64,000 nt of DNA, taken from positions 1 to 64,000 of the forward strand of contig JSYX01000118.1 in assembly GCA_000787465.1 (NCBI GenBank), written 5' to 3'. The notes beneath the pieces are model-generated. The model had not been told where the DNA came from. It did no database searches and saw nothing but the letters and a program-made list of their open reading frames with translations. Position numbers and translations under genes: made by a program. Positions 46,530 through 56,148 of this stretch are shown here, piece by piece. Positions within the stretch are counted from its first letter, which is position 1. Each line of letters starts with the position of its first letter. Source of the stretch: Thermomucor indicae-seudaticae (taxonomy: Eukaryota; Mucoromycota; Mucoromycetes; Mucorales; Lichtheimiaceae).

Positions 46530-47570
46530 TTCAGCATACATTACTGGAACGAGAGAAACCGGGCATGAAATGCTTGCAAATCACTTCTGAACTTGGGATA
46601 CCCCACGGTTATTCGATTTTAAAGAAGTACGAAAAGGAAAGGGCCCCTTGTGACCTCAAACGGACCTGGCCACCGAAAAAGGGCTTAGTGGAAAAGGCGG
46701 CCGGAACCTTTAAGACACCATTAACAAGAACGCGTGCGCGCGACATTGCAGGAGATCACTAACTCGCTGCCGGTCAAAGTGTCATCACACGCTGTCCGGA
46801 AAATGCTCCAAGGGCAAGGCTTGAAAAGCAAGTGTGGCCGTCAAAAGCCGCTCCTAACAAAAGGACATAAGGAAGAGAGACTCGCCTTTGCTCGGGAGCA
46901 TAAGGATTGGACATGTGGAGAAGAGTCACTTTCTCGGACATGTCTCGGCAAGAATTCCTGGGTAGCACGCGTGTTGCGCTAGCTCACGACAAGTTTGCGA
47001 GCAATGTCTTGCACCAACTTTTAAAAGCGGAAGGACGTCGGTGATGATCTGGGGTTGCTGGGTCTTACGGCGTCAAGGCGCGGCTCGCGTTTGTGAAGCC
47101 TGGAAGCGCACAGCGGAGGACTTCGTGGACACTGTCTACGAGGGGCGGCTGCGAGAGATGATGGCGATGCTAGATGGCGCCCGAAATTGTGACAGGGAAG
47201 GAATACGGACCAAAGGTCAACGTTTGGAACTTGGGCATTCTTACCATTGAAATGCTCGAAGGGTGTCTAAGGTTAGCGGCGCAATGCTTATTGTAGACGG
47301 GGGCTCTCATCCATAGGAGTGTTGCTCCAAGAGAATGAAGGGAGCGTTACTGGCTCGCGAAGCTGGATTAGCCAGCCCAGTCGCCGGATCTTAGTCTTAT
47401 TGAGAACGTATGGAAGATGAAAGACTATGTGCAGTCGGACAATTCGCCCGTCAGAAAACGCGAGCAAATGAAGGGAGCACTATTAGAGTATTGGGAATCT
47501 ATTGGGACGGAGAAGATAAATAAAAAGTGCGCAAAAGCATTTTTCAATATCCTGTATTTGACACAAATTA
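46530..47570 (+). mobile_element. Degenerate Tc1/mariner-type transposase
   Basis: Protein fragments in several frames match the order of a Tc1-like transposase. The fragments, in order, are a helical DNA-binding part (LRTRARDIAGD-like, then KVSSHAVRKMLQGQGLKSK), a linker KEERLAFAREHKDW, the strand MIWGCWV that precedes the second catalytic Asp, the region PAQSPDLSLIENVWKMKDYV after it, and a helical tail REQMKGALLEYWESI. Frame changes and stops break it throughout, so it is inactive. I could not define terminal inverted repeats or a TA target site. It separates the HIRA 5' end from the OS-9 3' end. Confidence 0.65.
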
Positions 47571-47576
47571 CGCTGG

Positions 47577-49178
47577 CTAACGGAAATGCATCTTTTCGTA
47601 TGCCTCTTTGTTGCGGCGCTGACTACCCGCATCTTGATGGTCCTTTGTCTTTCGCTCCTTGTCCTTCTTTTCTGGTGATTTGGTCACTTTATCACCAGAT
47701 GTCATTAATCGCATGTACGACTCCAGTAGCTGCTTCATTGGCACATTGTCTCCTGGCGTCAAGACACCATCTTCATCAATGGTGAAAAAAGCTACTTCCA
47801 CGTCCTCTTCATCAGCGTCCGCATCGCCGAGAATTTCACCTTTTCCTTGATCCTTATTTATCTCTTTAACAATAGGCTCATTGGATTGACGCTCCAGCTC
47901 TTTGAGCTGTGCTGTTAGAGCTGCAATTGTAGCTAGGAGGCCCTCTTTATCATCGGACTGCATGACAATCTGGTCCTTTGCAGTATCATATTCCGGTTCC
48001 TCCTCGACGTTATTTTCGTGTTCTTCATCTTCTACTGTCTCTTCCGGTGAAGCTATCCAGCGGTCATCGGGCACAATGGGATCACATTGAATCTTGTTCA
48101 CGTCCGACTGTGCTTGTGATGCCAGCATCGTTTCTTCGCACAGACGTGGCGTTGAGATAATCATCTGATATTGACAAGTAGCGACCTCTTGAAACATGGA
48201 GATACGATCATGTGCTTGCATGTCACAATGGAACTAATAGTAAGAGCAAAACTTTCAGTAACAGCTCGAACGATGCATTATCAGCTGGGTAGATCACTTA
48301 CTTGGATCTCGATGGAACGCGGTTTGCCAGTTAAATCGCATTCAGTACCGCCACTCCACTGCTGTGTAAGATACCGTTGATCACCGACATGTCTTAGACT
48401 TGTGACGACAGACTCTCCCGCATGACTATTGGCTCCACGAACTTTTGTCAGGTCCGTGTTTGATGATTGATCTTTGCCAGGAAAGAAGCCTAGGTAATAC
48501 GAATGGCCTGTACCGAGCTGTTGTGGAGATACAGGTCGATCACTTTGTTGTTGTTGAAGAGCCTGACGGTCAATGTGAAATTGCCGAACGTGTCTCATGT
48601 GGCAATATTCGTACGTCCAGTACCCGTGCGTCTATCCGCATCATCAATAGACCATACTTGCAATTCATGCCCTATCGCCTCACCTGATAATAAAGGCAAC
48701 TCTTGCTGAGAGGTTCCAGCAGTTTAAGACCACGTTCGATGCTTTGCTGCAACTCTTCCTTGCTCTTTTCGTATTTTGTCTGTCTCCTTTCATTGTCTAT
48801 TTCCTGTTGTATTGCTGGAATCGTGCAGATAAAGGGTTGGCCCAAAGAACTCTTCATGACAATGCTTTTTCCTGGTTGTTGATCCTGTAAGGGCCGTGTA
48901 TCAGCATGGCGTGTTGACACTTCTCCTCGAGTGAGCTTAACGATACACAGGTGTAAGACTCTTGGTTAATTGTTGCAGTTACATGATAGTTGTACCTTAT
49001 CTACTTCGTGGCTGTCACCAAAAACGTGTGATTCCGGGATCTTCTCCTCAGTCAAGACAATGCGATACCGTGGATAAGCCAGAATGTCTTCATAGACAAA
49101 AGACGAAGCAGCAAGACAAGCTGGAAGCAGTAAAGCAAGACATGTCAGTATGACCAACCATTGGTTCGTCTTCGCCAT
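47577..49178 (-). CDS. YOS9: ER lectin OS-9/Yos9
   Basis: Recognises misfolded glycoproteins with trimmed mannose and passes them to the Hrd1 ubiquitin ligase in ER-associated degradation. The ATG at 49178 opens a signal peptide (WLVILTCLALLLPACLA), followed by YEDILAYPRYRIVLTEEKIPE. The MRH lectin domain has HSYYLGFF, a W/Q segment (YLTQQWSGGTECDLTGKPR), FHCD and CQYQMIISTPRLC, including conserved Cys and mannose-contact residues. A long acidic tail with coiled coil (LLATIAALTAQLKELERQ) ends with a basic cluster, without an obvious HDEL. About five introns split the gene; exon ends are approximate. The stop codon lies within about 20 bp of the transposase remnant, so the last codons or 3' UTR may be partly element-derived. 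Confidence 0.85.
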
Positions 49179-49302
49179 GAAAAAAAGATCATCCTCTTTT
49201 TGGGTTCTACGTGGCGATCGCACAGAACCTTTGAGGATATTAAGAGCCCGCTAAAGCTTCCCCACATTCACGACAACTTTATGCAAAAAGGACGTGGATA
49301 TA

Positions 49303-49767
49303 TCAGCCATTGAGTATATTATCCAATTCATCATCGTTGGATACGAGTTCAGTCAATATGCTCATAACATTTGAGACGTCGCCTGCTGCTCGACTCCAGA
49401 CATAAACCTTGAGTCGTTCTAATCTGTCAATTGCACGACGTTGTCCGCCTGGCAACCCTTGACGGGCCTTTGTTCTCTCAAACACGACCTCTTCCTTGGC
49501 CTCACTAATCAACTTTTGCCAGTGGATTGGCAACATGTCGACATCTTCAGTGATCCTGTTGTCGGCGAGGTAAGCGCTCATATCAGGTGCGGTAAATAGA
49601 TTGATGAGATATTGAAACGGAAAGGGTTGATCGCTTGTTTCGTCCCGTGCGTCTTCGATCGTCGAAGCTAATGGGCTATTAATGTCGTCCAAAGGCGGTG
49701 TCATTTGGCGGGTTTTGCGCTCAAGCGGTGACAAAGATTCTTCCTTTCCCCATTCATTCGACGCCAT
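49303..49767 (-). CDS. Conserved-looking protein of unknown function, 154 residues
   Basis: A single exon with a clear ATG. The N-terminus is polar and Ser/Pro-rich. From about residue 47 it is helical: PFQYLINLFTAPDMSAYLAD, then HWQKLISEAKEEVVFERTKAR, RRAIDRLERLKVYVW and a short acidic end. There is no signal peptide and no membrane span. I do not recognise the family; the regular helical content suggests a small adaptor or complex subunit. It lies 124 bp upstream of the Yos9 start on the same strand. Confidence 0.6.
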   Translation of the reverse strand: MASNEWGKEESLSPLERKTRQMTPPLDDINSPLASTIEDARDETSDQPFPFQYLINLFTAPDMSAYLADNRITEDVDMLPIHWQKLISEAKEEVVFERTKARQGLPGGQRRAIDRLERLKVYVWSRAAGDVSNVMSILTELVSNDDELDNILNG

Positions 49768-49924
49768 GTAACCACAGTAAACTAACCGTTATGAAGAAAG
49801 GCGCTCGTTTGATTTATTAAGTCTTTTTATTAAGTCCCGAATAGTGACAATGAAAATGTGATGCATAATTTGGTTTGCTTTGTTTAGTGACAAATACAAG
49901 TGTGGGGGACGGGTTTAGATGTGC

Positions 49925-51268
49925 TTAGACTATGTCGTCATGCTGAGGAGATTGGTTCCTGTTATTGTTGGCTTGGTTGTTATCGTTGTCATTCTCGTCA
50001 TTATTACTGCTGTTACTGTTGTCATTATTGCTCTTATCATCCTTCGGGGTGCTCCGGAAGTTGTTCAAAACGCGCTCCATGATGCTGGGTCGTCTGGGCT
50101 TGGGGCTCTGTTGTTTATTGGCTTGGGATCGGCGCCTCCGTCGCAAACTGTTCAAGAGGGACAGTCGCCGCGGTGTCGCATCGGCTCCCAAGAGGCTAAG
50201 GCTACAGAGAATGAGTGAATTCGGGTCATCAATAAGGACATTTTTCAAGGTCTGCAAAAGGCGCTCCATTTCTTTCCAGTCTGTGCTCTTGTCCCGGTCG
50301 TTGATTTGCTGACGTACAATCTTGAAGCACCTATCGAGTTCCTCGCGTGTCATTGTTTCCTTGAGATCTTCTGTGGCGACGGAGGATCCGACCAGTTTGC
50401 TTAAGCATCGCAGGCGACCGTACTTGACAGCTTGCGAAACGAGGGTTCCACGATATGTTGTGCGAGTTTCTTGATCCAAAAACTCACCGCGGACACCTGC
50501 CTTGGCACCAGCGGCATGGATGAGCCAGTCCAATTCAGAGTCACAGTCGCCGTTCGCTAGCAACATGAAAGCAGCTGTCTTGTTGTTCACATCGACATGG
50601 TTCACGTTCGCGCCGTGCTTGACGAGAAGCTGCATGCAAGGCAAAGGTCTTTCGCAGAAGCGACAAATGTAGTGGAGCGGAGTCCAGCCATCTCCGTCCC
50701 GAGCATTCGGATCCGCTTCGTGGCTGATCAGCAGTTCAATGCAAGCAAACGGATTCGGGCAATATAACGAGACCGCATGGATGGCTTGTATCTTGTAGAC
50801 ATTTTGCGCAAGTGGGTCTGCACCGTTCTCCAAGAGAATCTCCATCAAGGCAAGCGGGTGTCGATTGTTGGTTATCGCAATGTAGAGCAAGGTGTATTCC
50901 GACTCTGGGTCTCGTGTATTGACGAGTTTGAAACGGTCAATTTCAGACGTTTCGATATAATGTTGCAAAGCCTGTAAGTCCCCTTTTTCGGCAGCTTTCC
51001 AGATGTCGAGTTCTGGGTCCATTATCTGGAGTGACAGTTCTGATCCTGTTGGCTGTTCCTCTTCAAGGGAGCTCTCGTCCGGTTCGGTTTCTTGCGTGTC
51101 GGTTAAGTTCAGCTCAATACGCGCGACATTTCCAGTTGCCGTAACCGAGGATGATGGCACGTTTAATTTCCGTCGTAAAGGTGTCTGATCATTGGAAGGA
51201 TCTGGTTTGTTGCTGTTGTTTTCGCTTCCAGACTCTGAATTGTCGGTTGGTTTTGATTGAAGTGGCAT
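49925..51268 (-). CDS. Ankyrin-repeat protein
   Basis: A single-exon gene of 447 residues. The N-terminal about 85 residues are acidic and disordered. Ankyrin repeats cover about residues 86–240: DIWKAAEKGDLQALQHYI, YTLLYIAITNNRHPLALMEIL, then QAIHAVSLYCPNPFACIELL, WTPLHYICRFCERPLPCMQLL and a last one with Asn/Lys. The C-terminal third has a basic cluster (SLRRRRRSQ), a helix RPSIMERVLNNF, and then an Asn/Asp-rich run of more than 40 residues. This is a protein-interaction scaffold; a partner cannot be predicted. An in-frame stop just upstream of 51268 fixes the start. Confidence 0.85.
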   Translation of the reverse strand: MPLQSKPTDNSESGSENNSNKPDPSNDQTPLRRKLNVPSSSVTATGNVARIELNLTDTQETEPDESSLEEEQPTGSELSLQIMDPELDIWKAAEKGDLQALQHYIETSEIDRFKLVNTRDPESEYTLLYIAITNNRHPLALMEILLENGADPLAQNVYKIQAIHAVSLYCPNPFACIELLISHEADPNARDGDGWTPLHYICRFCERPLPCMQLLVKHGANVNHVDVNNKTAAFMLLANGDCDSELDWLIHAAGAKAGVRGEFLDQETRTTYRGTLVSQAVKYGRLRCLSKLVGSSVATEDLKETMTREELDRCFKIVRQQINDRDKSTDWKEMERLLQTLKNVLIDDPNSLILCSLSLLGADATPRRLSLLNSLRRRRRSQANKQQSPKPRRPSIMERVLNNFRSTPKDDKSNNDNSNSSNNDENDNDNNQANNNRNQSPQHDDIV

Positions 51269-51389
51269 TTATACGATAAGATGAAATTAATAAAGGAAAA
51301 AAGAGAAAGAAACGATGGTGAGTCGAATGCCTTTTTATACTTGTGCGCATTTTTTCCGATGTCTCGTTTGTTTTGTTTGATTTGAATAT

Positions 51390-51423
51390 CATCTAGTCTC
51401 AGTTACACCTAGTCTCAGTTACC
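51390..51423. repeat. 16-bp tandem duplication
   Basis: The unit CTAGTCTCAGTTACAC occurs twice in a row, with the second copy ending in CT. Confidence 0.8.
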
Positions 51424-51661
51424 TTGAAATGTGCGACGGGCGAGAAACCTTCGTAACTTATTTTGGGCCTGCCATTGATCGGTTTGTTTTGGATGTGTAT
51501 GAGACGCTTCATCGGACAAATCAATATCAACGAACGTCGAGTCCTAAACTATAATAAGCGGTCTTTCTTGTGTTTCGGTCATTAAGTAGTGTCCTTACGT
51601 CGGTAATTATCTTTGAGCGCCTGGAGTTTTCGGGACTGCTTGGTTCAGATGGAATAGCCAT
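51415..51661 (-). CDS. Possible small two-exon gene, 63 residues
   Basis: Exon 51599–51661 (MAIPSEPSSPENSRRSKIITD) joins exon 51415–51543 across a 55-bp intron with a CTTAATGAC branch motif and TTTAG acceptor. The product ends AQNKLRRFLARRTFQGN. A nearer TATAG acceptor gives a different frame, so the model is uncertain. The stop falls in a 16-bp tandem repeat (51392–51423). No family is recognised. Confidence 0.35.
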
Positions 51662-52174
51662 GACCACAAGAGAAAGAAACAGAGGTTGAAAATGGCGGAT
51701 AGAGGAAGGGATAAAAGGGAAGAATGTAAGCGCAGAATGAAATATCAACTGGCAATAAAGCATTCTCAAGTCGCCATGAAATTTTAATGACTGATCTATG
51801 CTATTGCTTGCCTTTGTCTTTGAGACTAACGATGATCCTCGTTGACAAATGTGCTCAGAAATATGATCCTTGCTTATTCAGGCCCCTATTTCAATTCAGA
51901 AAGGCAGTGTCGGATATCCCTTATTCCTCGTTTTGGACTTATTCTATCTCGTATCTAAAGGAAGAGCCCTACGTTCCCGACATTCCCAAACTGACACCAT
52001 TTCCCCCGTCTCCAACCAGTATGATCTGTCATTCTATTATTCATTTAACTTTATGTTACTGGACTTTCGTACCTTGTATCAATACATACATAACAAGCAA
52101 TATACCATCGAATACTAGCCCATGGCATGGTGTCACAGTGGAGTATGAACACAACTTGTATCCGAGCCACATTA

Positions 52175-52680
52175 ACCAAGCGTTTGTTCAAAAGTTATAA
52201 CGTGGTCGGTTAGACTTGCTGTAGTTGTGATTGATCGTTGAGAATCATGTTTTGTAACTTTTGTGGCAAACTTTCTACCATCAAACATCAAGTTCGACAC
52301 CAAACAGTCGAAACTATTGACTTTCAAAGGCTCGGATCCCGTGCAGTCCGTAACTGAATATATGATTACATGGAAAGGTGGCACTACTGCTCTGTCGCGT
52401 GCTTTGGGAGCAAAGATGAGCTTCCCTACATCAAACTTCCGTTAGGTTACACCGGGATAATGAGGGTGATCAACTGACGGTCCATACCAAAAGAGCCAGT
52501 TTACTAGAATCAGTAAAGAAGCCAAAACATGGATCAAAAGTAACTTGATTCTCTTGTAAGCAAACTTGAAGATAGTAGCAGCTGTAGACCAACGTCCATA
52601 ATTTTTGTACTGTATCATACGACAAAGCAAGGTTGATTTTTTTCGCATGATGTCTCTTCTCGCCGATCACTACCAAAACG
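52175..52680 (-). pseudogene. Coding-like fragment with internal stop, unknown
   Basis: One minus-strand frame reads ...LLIHVLASLLILVNWLFWYG, a probable membrane helix, then a TAA near 52446, and continues in the same frame as FDVGKLIFAPKARDRAVVPP and DCTGSEPLKVNSFDCLVS. Both sides look coding. It could be a decayed gene, or two exons of an intact gene split by an unseen intron. The plus-strand frames in this area look less convincing. Confidence 0.3.
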
Positions 52681-52977
52681 AAATGTGCGCCCCAAAAGGT
52701 TACAGCATCAAGAGGCTATTGCTTCTTTTTTCGCTTGTGTTGCCTCGGGTGCCGTCCAATCATCGAAGAAACACACACCAATCCATTTTGGGGACCACTG
52801 GCGCAGGGCTTTTCCTTCCTCGTACGTGTGTCTCCCTCCTCTTTCTTTTACACTTTTCTTTTTTGCCTTCTCTCCTATTCGCCATCGTCGTTTACAGTGG
52901 CGTTTCTTCATCCTCTCGGTTCACCTACGTCTTCTCCACTACCGTCTTCACTAGCCGCAGACTTGCGACTCGTGTCT

Positions 52978-54861
52978 ATGCCTTCTGTGGGTGCTGTGCC
53001 TACTGCTGTACCTGACGGCATGTACAATGTTCTTATGTCGAACAGCAACACTTCCAAGAACCCAGCTCCACCTCCACTCCAGTCGGCTCCGGGTCTCGGA
53101 AACAACAGCAGTGCATCCAGCAACCTGGCTAATGGACCTGGAAGCAGCAGCGCAACCGCATCCGGCGCTGGTAATGGTGGAGAAGAGATCTCGACTATCT
53201 TTGTTGTTGGCTTCCCGGATGATATGCAGGAGCGCGAGTTTCAGAACATGTTTATCTTCTCGCCTGGCTTCGAAGCTGCCACGCTAAAGATACCGAGCAA
53301 GGATCAAGACGATGAAAATACGGCCCAGACATCAAACAACAACTCTTCACGAAAGCAGATCGTAAGAGAAGATAAAGAGGAGTGATGGCGCTAAGAGGAA
53401 AAGAAGGGGCTGACGTGTACCCTTTTCTTATAGATTGGGTTCGCAAAGTTTCGAACACGGATGGAAGCTCTGGAAGCAAAGGATATCCTGAGCGGTCGAA
53501 AAGTGGATGCTGAGAAAGGATCCGTTCTGAAGGCAGAAATGGCCAAGAAGAATCTGCATACGAAACGAGGATTATCAAACGATCAAACGCATCATCATCA
53601 TCAACAGCAGCAGTCGCACCACAACCACACACTTCAGCAAGCAAATCAGCAACCCATGATGCCCTCCACAAAATTTTCTATTTTCCCTCACCAGCAACAG
53701 CAGCCGCACCAGCATCCCAGACGTTTCTCATCAGCTGCGGCGCCAGGAATCAATACAAGCCCGTATGACGCTTTCTATTCTGTTCCTCCTGCTTTGCCGC
53801 CAGATCTGCTTTCGCCAAGTGAGCTGTCGTTTACGGATTACTTGCCCGATGTCTTTCCACCGGCAACTACGCCCGGTGCATCTGCGTTTCACGACACTGT
53901 GTTTCCTTCACGAGCAGCATCCTTTGATGCCCGATCCGGATCAATCAGTGATTTCTTTGGAGGCAAACTGATGCCTTCCGCATCTACTTCCCGCATAATG
54001 AACTCTGGAACGTTCAATCGATTTTCGTCCAAGAGCATACTGGAAGAGCCGACGTCACCGACGGCGGCGGCGGATCGAAATAATATCTCTCTCACGCAAT
54101 CCATCTTTGGACAGCAAAGTATCACGAACAACGGCATGGGTCCGTTTTCACCTGTAGGAGGGAACAATCACACGCCATTTCCAACCACGCCCTTCTCACC
54201 GCAAGGTTCTTCTTCGTACATGGCCAACGTCTTTGAGGAGCCTTATTCATTGCAGCTACCACCTCCTCTTCCTTCTCAAGTAGACGCAAAAGATAACAAA
54301 CAAGTTGCAGATCAAGAAGAAATTTCCCTGACTGCTCGCTTAAACGGTCTGAGCATCAGTACATCGGTCGCTGCGGCATCATCGGCGGCAATGGCCAACG
54401 GAGGGCTTGCATCAGCTGGTGCCACGTCACCCACAGGGTTTTTCAACTTTGGGACGTTTGGCGCTATCAACCCAGGTGATCCGCCATGTAATAACACACT
54501 CTATGTGGAAAACCTCCCTATGAATACAAGAGAGGAGGAACTTGGAGCTCTATTCTCGAAATACGCGGGCTACAAAGGCTTGTCGCTCCGTAACCAGTTG
54601 AACAAGTTGACGAGCTTGGTGGAGTTTGAAGACATGGCATGTGCGTCCCAAGCGATGAAGGAGCTACAAGGTGCCAAGCTAAGCAATTCCACCAACGGCG
54701 GTATCCGGCTATCTTTTAGCAAGACACCGTTGGTAAGTGGGTTGATTTCCTTGATAAAAAGAAAACCAAAGAACTAAAGAGAGAGAATATCCAGGGTGTA
54801 GAATCTGATCAGACCAAACAACCTTCAGTTTGAACTATCAACAAACCCATCTTATTCATAA
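52978..54861 (+). CDS. Whi3/Scw1-like RRM protein
   Basis: RNA-binding regulator of the fungal Whi3 group, whose members bind cyclin or cell-wall mRNAs. Three exons (52978–53361, 53434–54732, 54829–54861) give 571 residues. The first RRM is split by the first intron: STIFVVGFPDDMQEREFQNMF before it, GFAKFRTRMEALEAKDIL after it. The middle is low complexity with a His/Gln tract (about 53589–53720), Ser/Thr and Pro-rich parts, consistent with prion-like behaviour. The second RRM is C-terminal: NTLYVENLPMNTREEELGALF and LVEFEDMACASQAMKELQG. The C-terminal RRM position fits Whi3 rather than other two-RRM proteins. The upstream frame remains open through a pyrimidine-rich leader, but the ATG at 52978 has the better context. 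Confidence 0.85.
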
Positions 54862-55314
54862 ACATAGCATCTCTTTTCCCCTTTTCCCTATCAATCTTAC
54901 TTGCTCATATATATATTATATACATATTCCCCATTTGCAACCCTGCCAACTGTAGTGTCATGTTTAATATACTGGACCAAGAAATACTGTTGAAGTCTTT
55001 GATAAAACACTATTGGATATTATGATTAACCGGTGAAATGCCATCAAAGACAGTTTGGTAATGACCCGAGTGACTTCTGTCAAAGGTGGCAATAGGAGGC
55101 CTGGTGTTTATTCTGTGGGCACCAGTTAGTACACACGCCTCGCACCTTCCATTTTTGACTAGTAAGGATGGATTCACAGGTACTGCAAGTCCTTTATCCA
55201 GGCGTCTTCGATTGCTAGTATCTTCCCTCTGTTACAGCGCCTGCCAGTTATGTGTCAGCGTTTTCCATAAATACCCGAATTCAGGGACAGCGGGGGAAGT
55301 AGTCTTCTCTTCTA
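54862..55314. other. Intergenic, no gene seen
   Basis: Whi3-like 3' end and GNAT promoter. It contains a short TA-rich tract (about 54907–54930) and no coding frame of note. Confidence 0.45.
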
Positions 55315-56055
55315 ATGGTAAAACAGGATCCACTTGAGTTGTACACTATCCGCGAATGCTGTGAGGACGACATTGAAGCCATCTGCGAAATCTACAATGA
55401 ACGAGTACGCAATTCGACGTCATTGCTCCTTTACGAACCAGTTCCGCTCAACAACCGACGAAACTATTTCCTGGACCTGAAGAGCAAAGGCTATCCGTTT
55501 ATTGTCGTTGTCGAAAAAGAAACCAATCAGACCGTGGCATATGCATGCTTGGGAGCCTTCCGACCTCATACTGCTTACATATTGTAAGTTCCTTGTTTGT
55601 TTCTTTCGACGCTAACCGATCTATCCATTGATTAAAGCTCTCTTTTTCTGCAGATCGTGCGAAATATCTGTCTACATCCATACCAATTATCAGCGTCGTG
55701 GTTTGGGACGACTGCTTGTAGCAGAAATGCTTCGGATAGCCGAATGCATGCAATTCCGATCTGTCATTGGTGAGTGATTTTCGGTGTGTGGTTTGGCCGA
55801 CCTGTCGTTAGTGATTAACTCTCGTGTGTGTGTCTTCAAGCCGGCATCACGGCAGAAAATACAGCCTCGATTGAACTCTTCAGGAGCTTTGGATTCACTT
55901 GTGCAGCCACATTTCGAGAATGCGGCTTCAAATTTGGAAGGTTCTTGGATGTTGTTTTCTACGAACTCTTGCTTCCAGAAACCAAGGTGGATCCACAACG
56001 ACCGCGGTTTAAACCATTCCCTTGGGGTTTGTATCGGTTCGGAGAACCCTTCTAG
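55315..56055 (+). CDS. GNAT acetyltransferase, phosphinothricin acetyltransferase-like
   Basis: Transfers acetyl from acetyl-CoA to an amine, possibly an amino acid analogue. Three exons (55315–55583, 55654–55769, 55841–56055) give 199 residues. The N-terminal pattern IRECCEDDIEAICEIYNE is typical of the Pat/YncA group. The acetyl-CoA loop motif A is YQRRGLGRLLVAEML at about residue 105, and the motif B region reads ENTASIELFRSFGF. The C-terminal tail is longer than in bacterial enzymes and ends PFPWGLYRFGEPF. The substrate cannot be assigned from sequence. All splice sites are canonical. Confidence 0.85.
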
Positions 56056-56110
56056 ATGTTTATGTAGACGTTTATATAGACCTTCTATATAGACCTTCTG
56101 ACATCCTGTG
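56056..56110. repeat. Short imperfect tandem repeat
   Basis: Units related to TATATAGACCTTC occur twice exactly (about 56074–56099), with a related GTAGACGTTTATATAGAC before them, in the 3' flank of the GNAT gene. Confidence 0.6.
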
Positions 56111-56148
56111 TATGATGTGGATGTAGTTCTTGGGTATTCTTGTAATTA

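Noticed and set aside
51787..52200. Plus-strand frame of about 137 codons
   Set aside because: It overlaps a similar-length frame in another register and has no recognisable domain; coding evidence on the minus strand just downstream is stronger.
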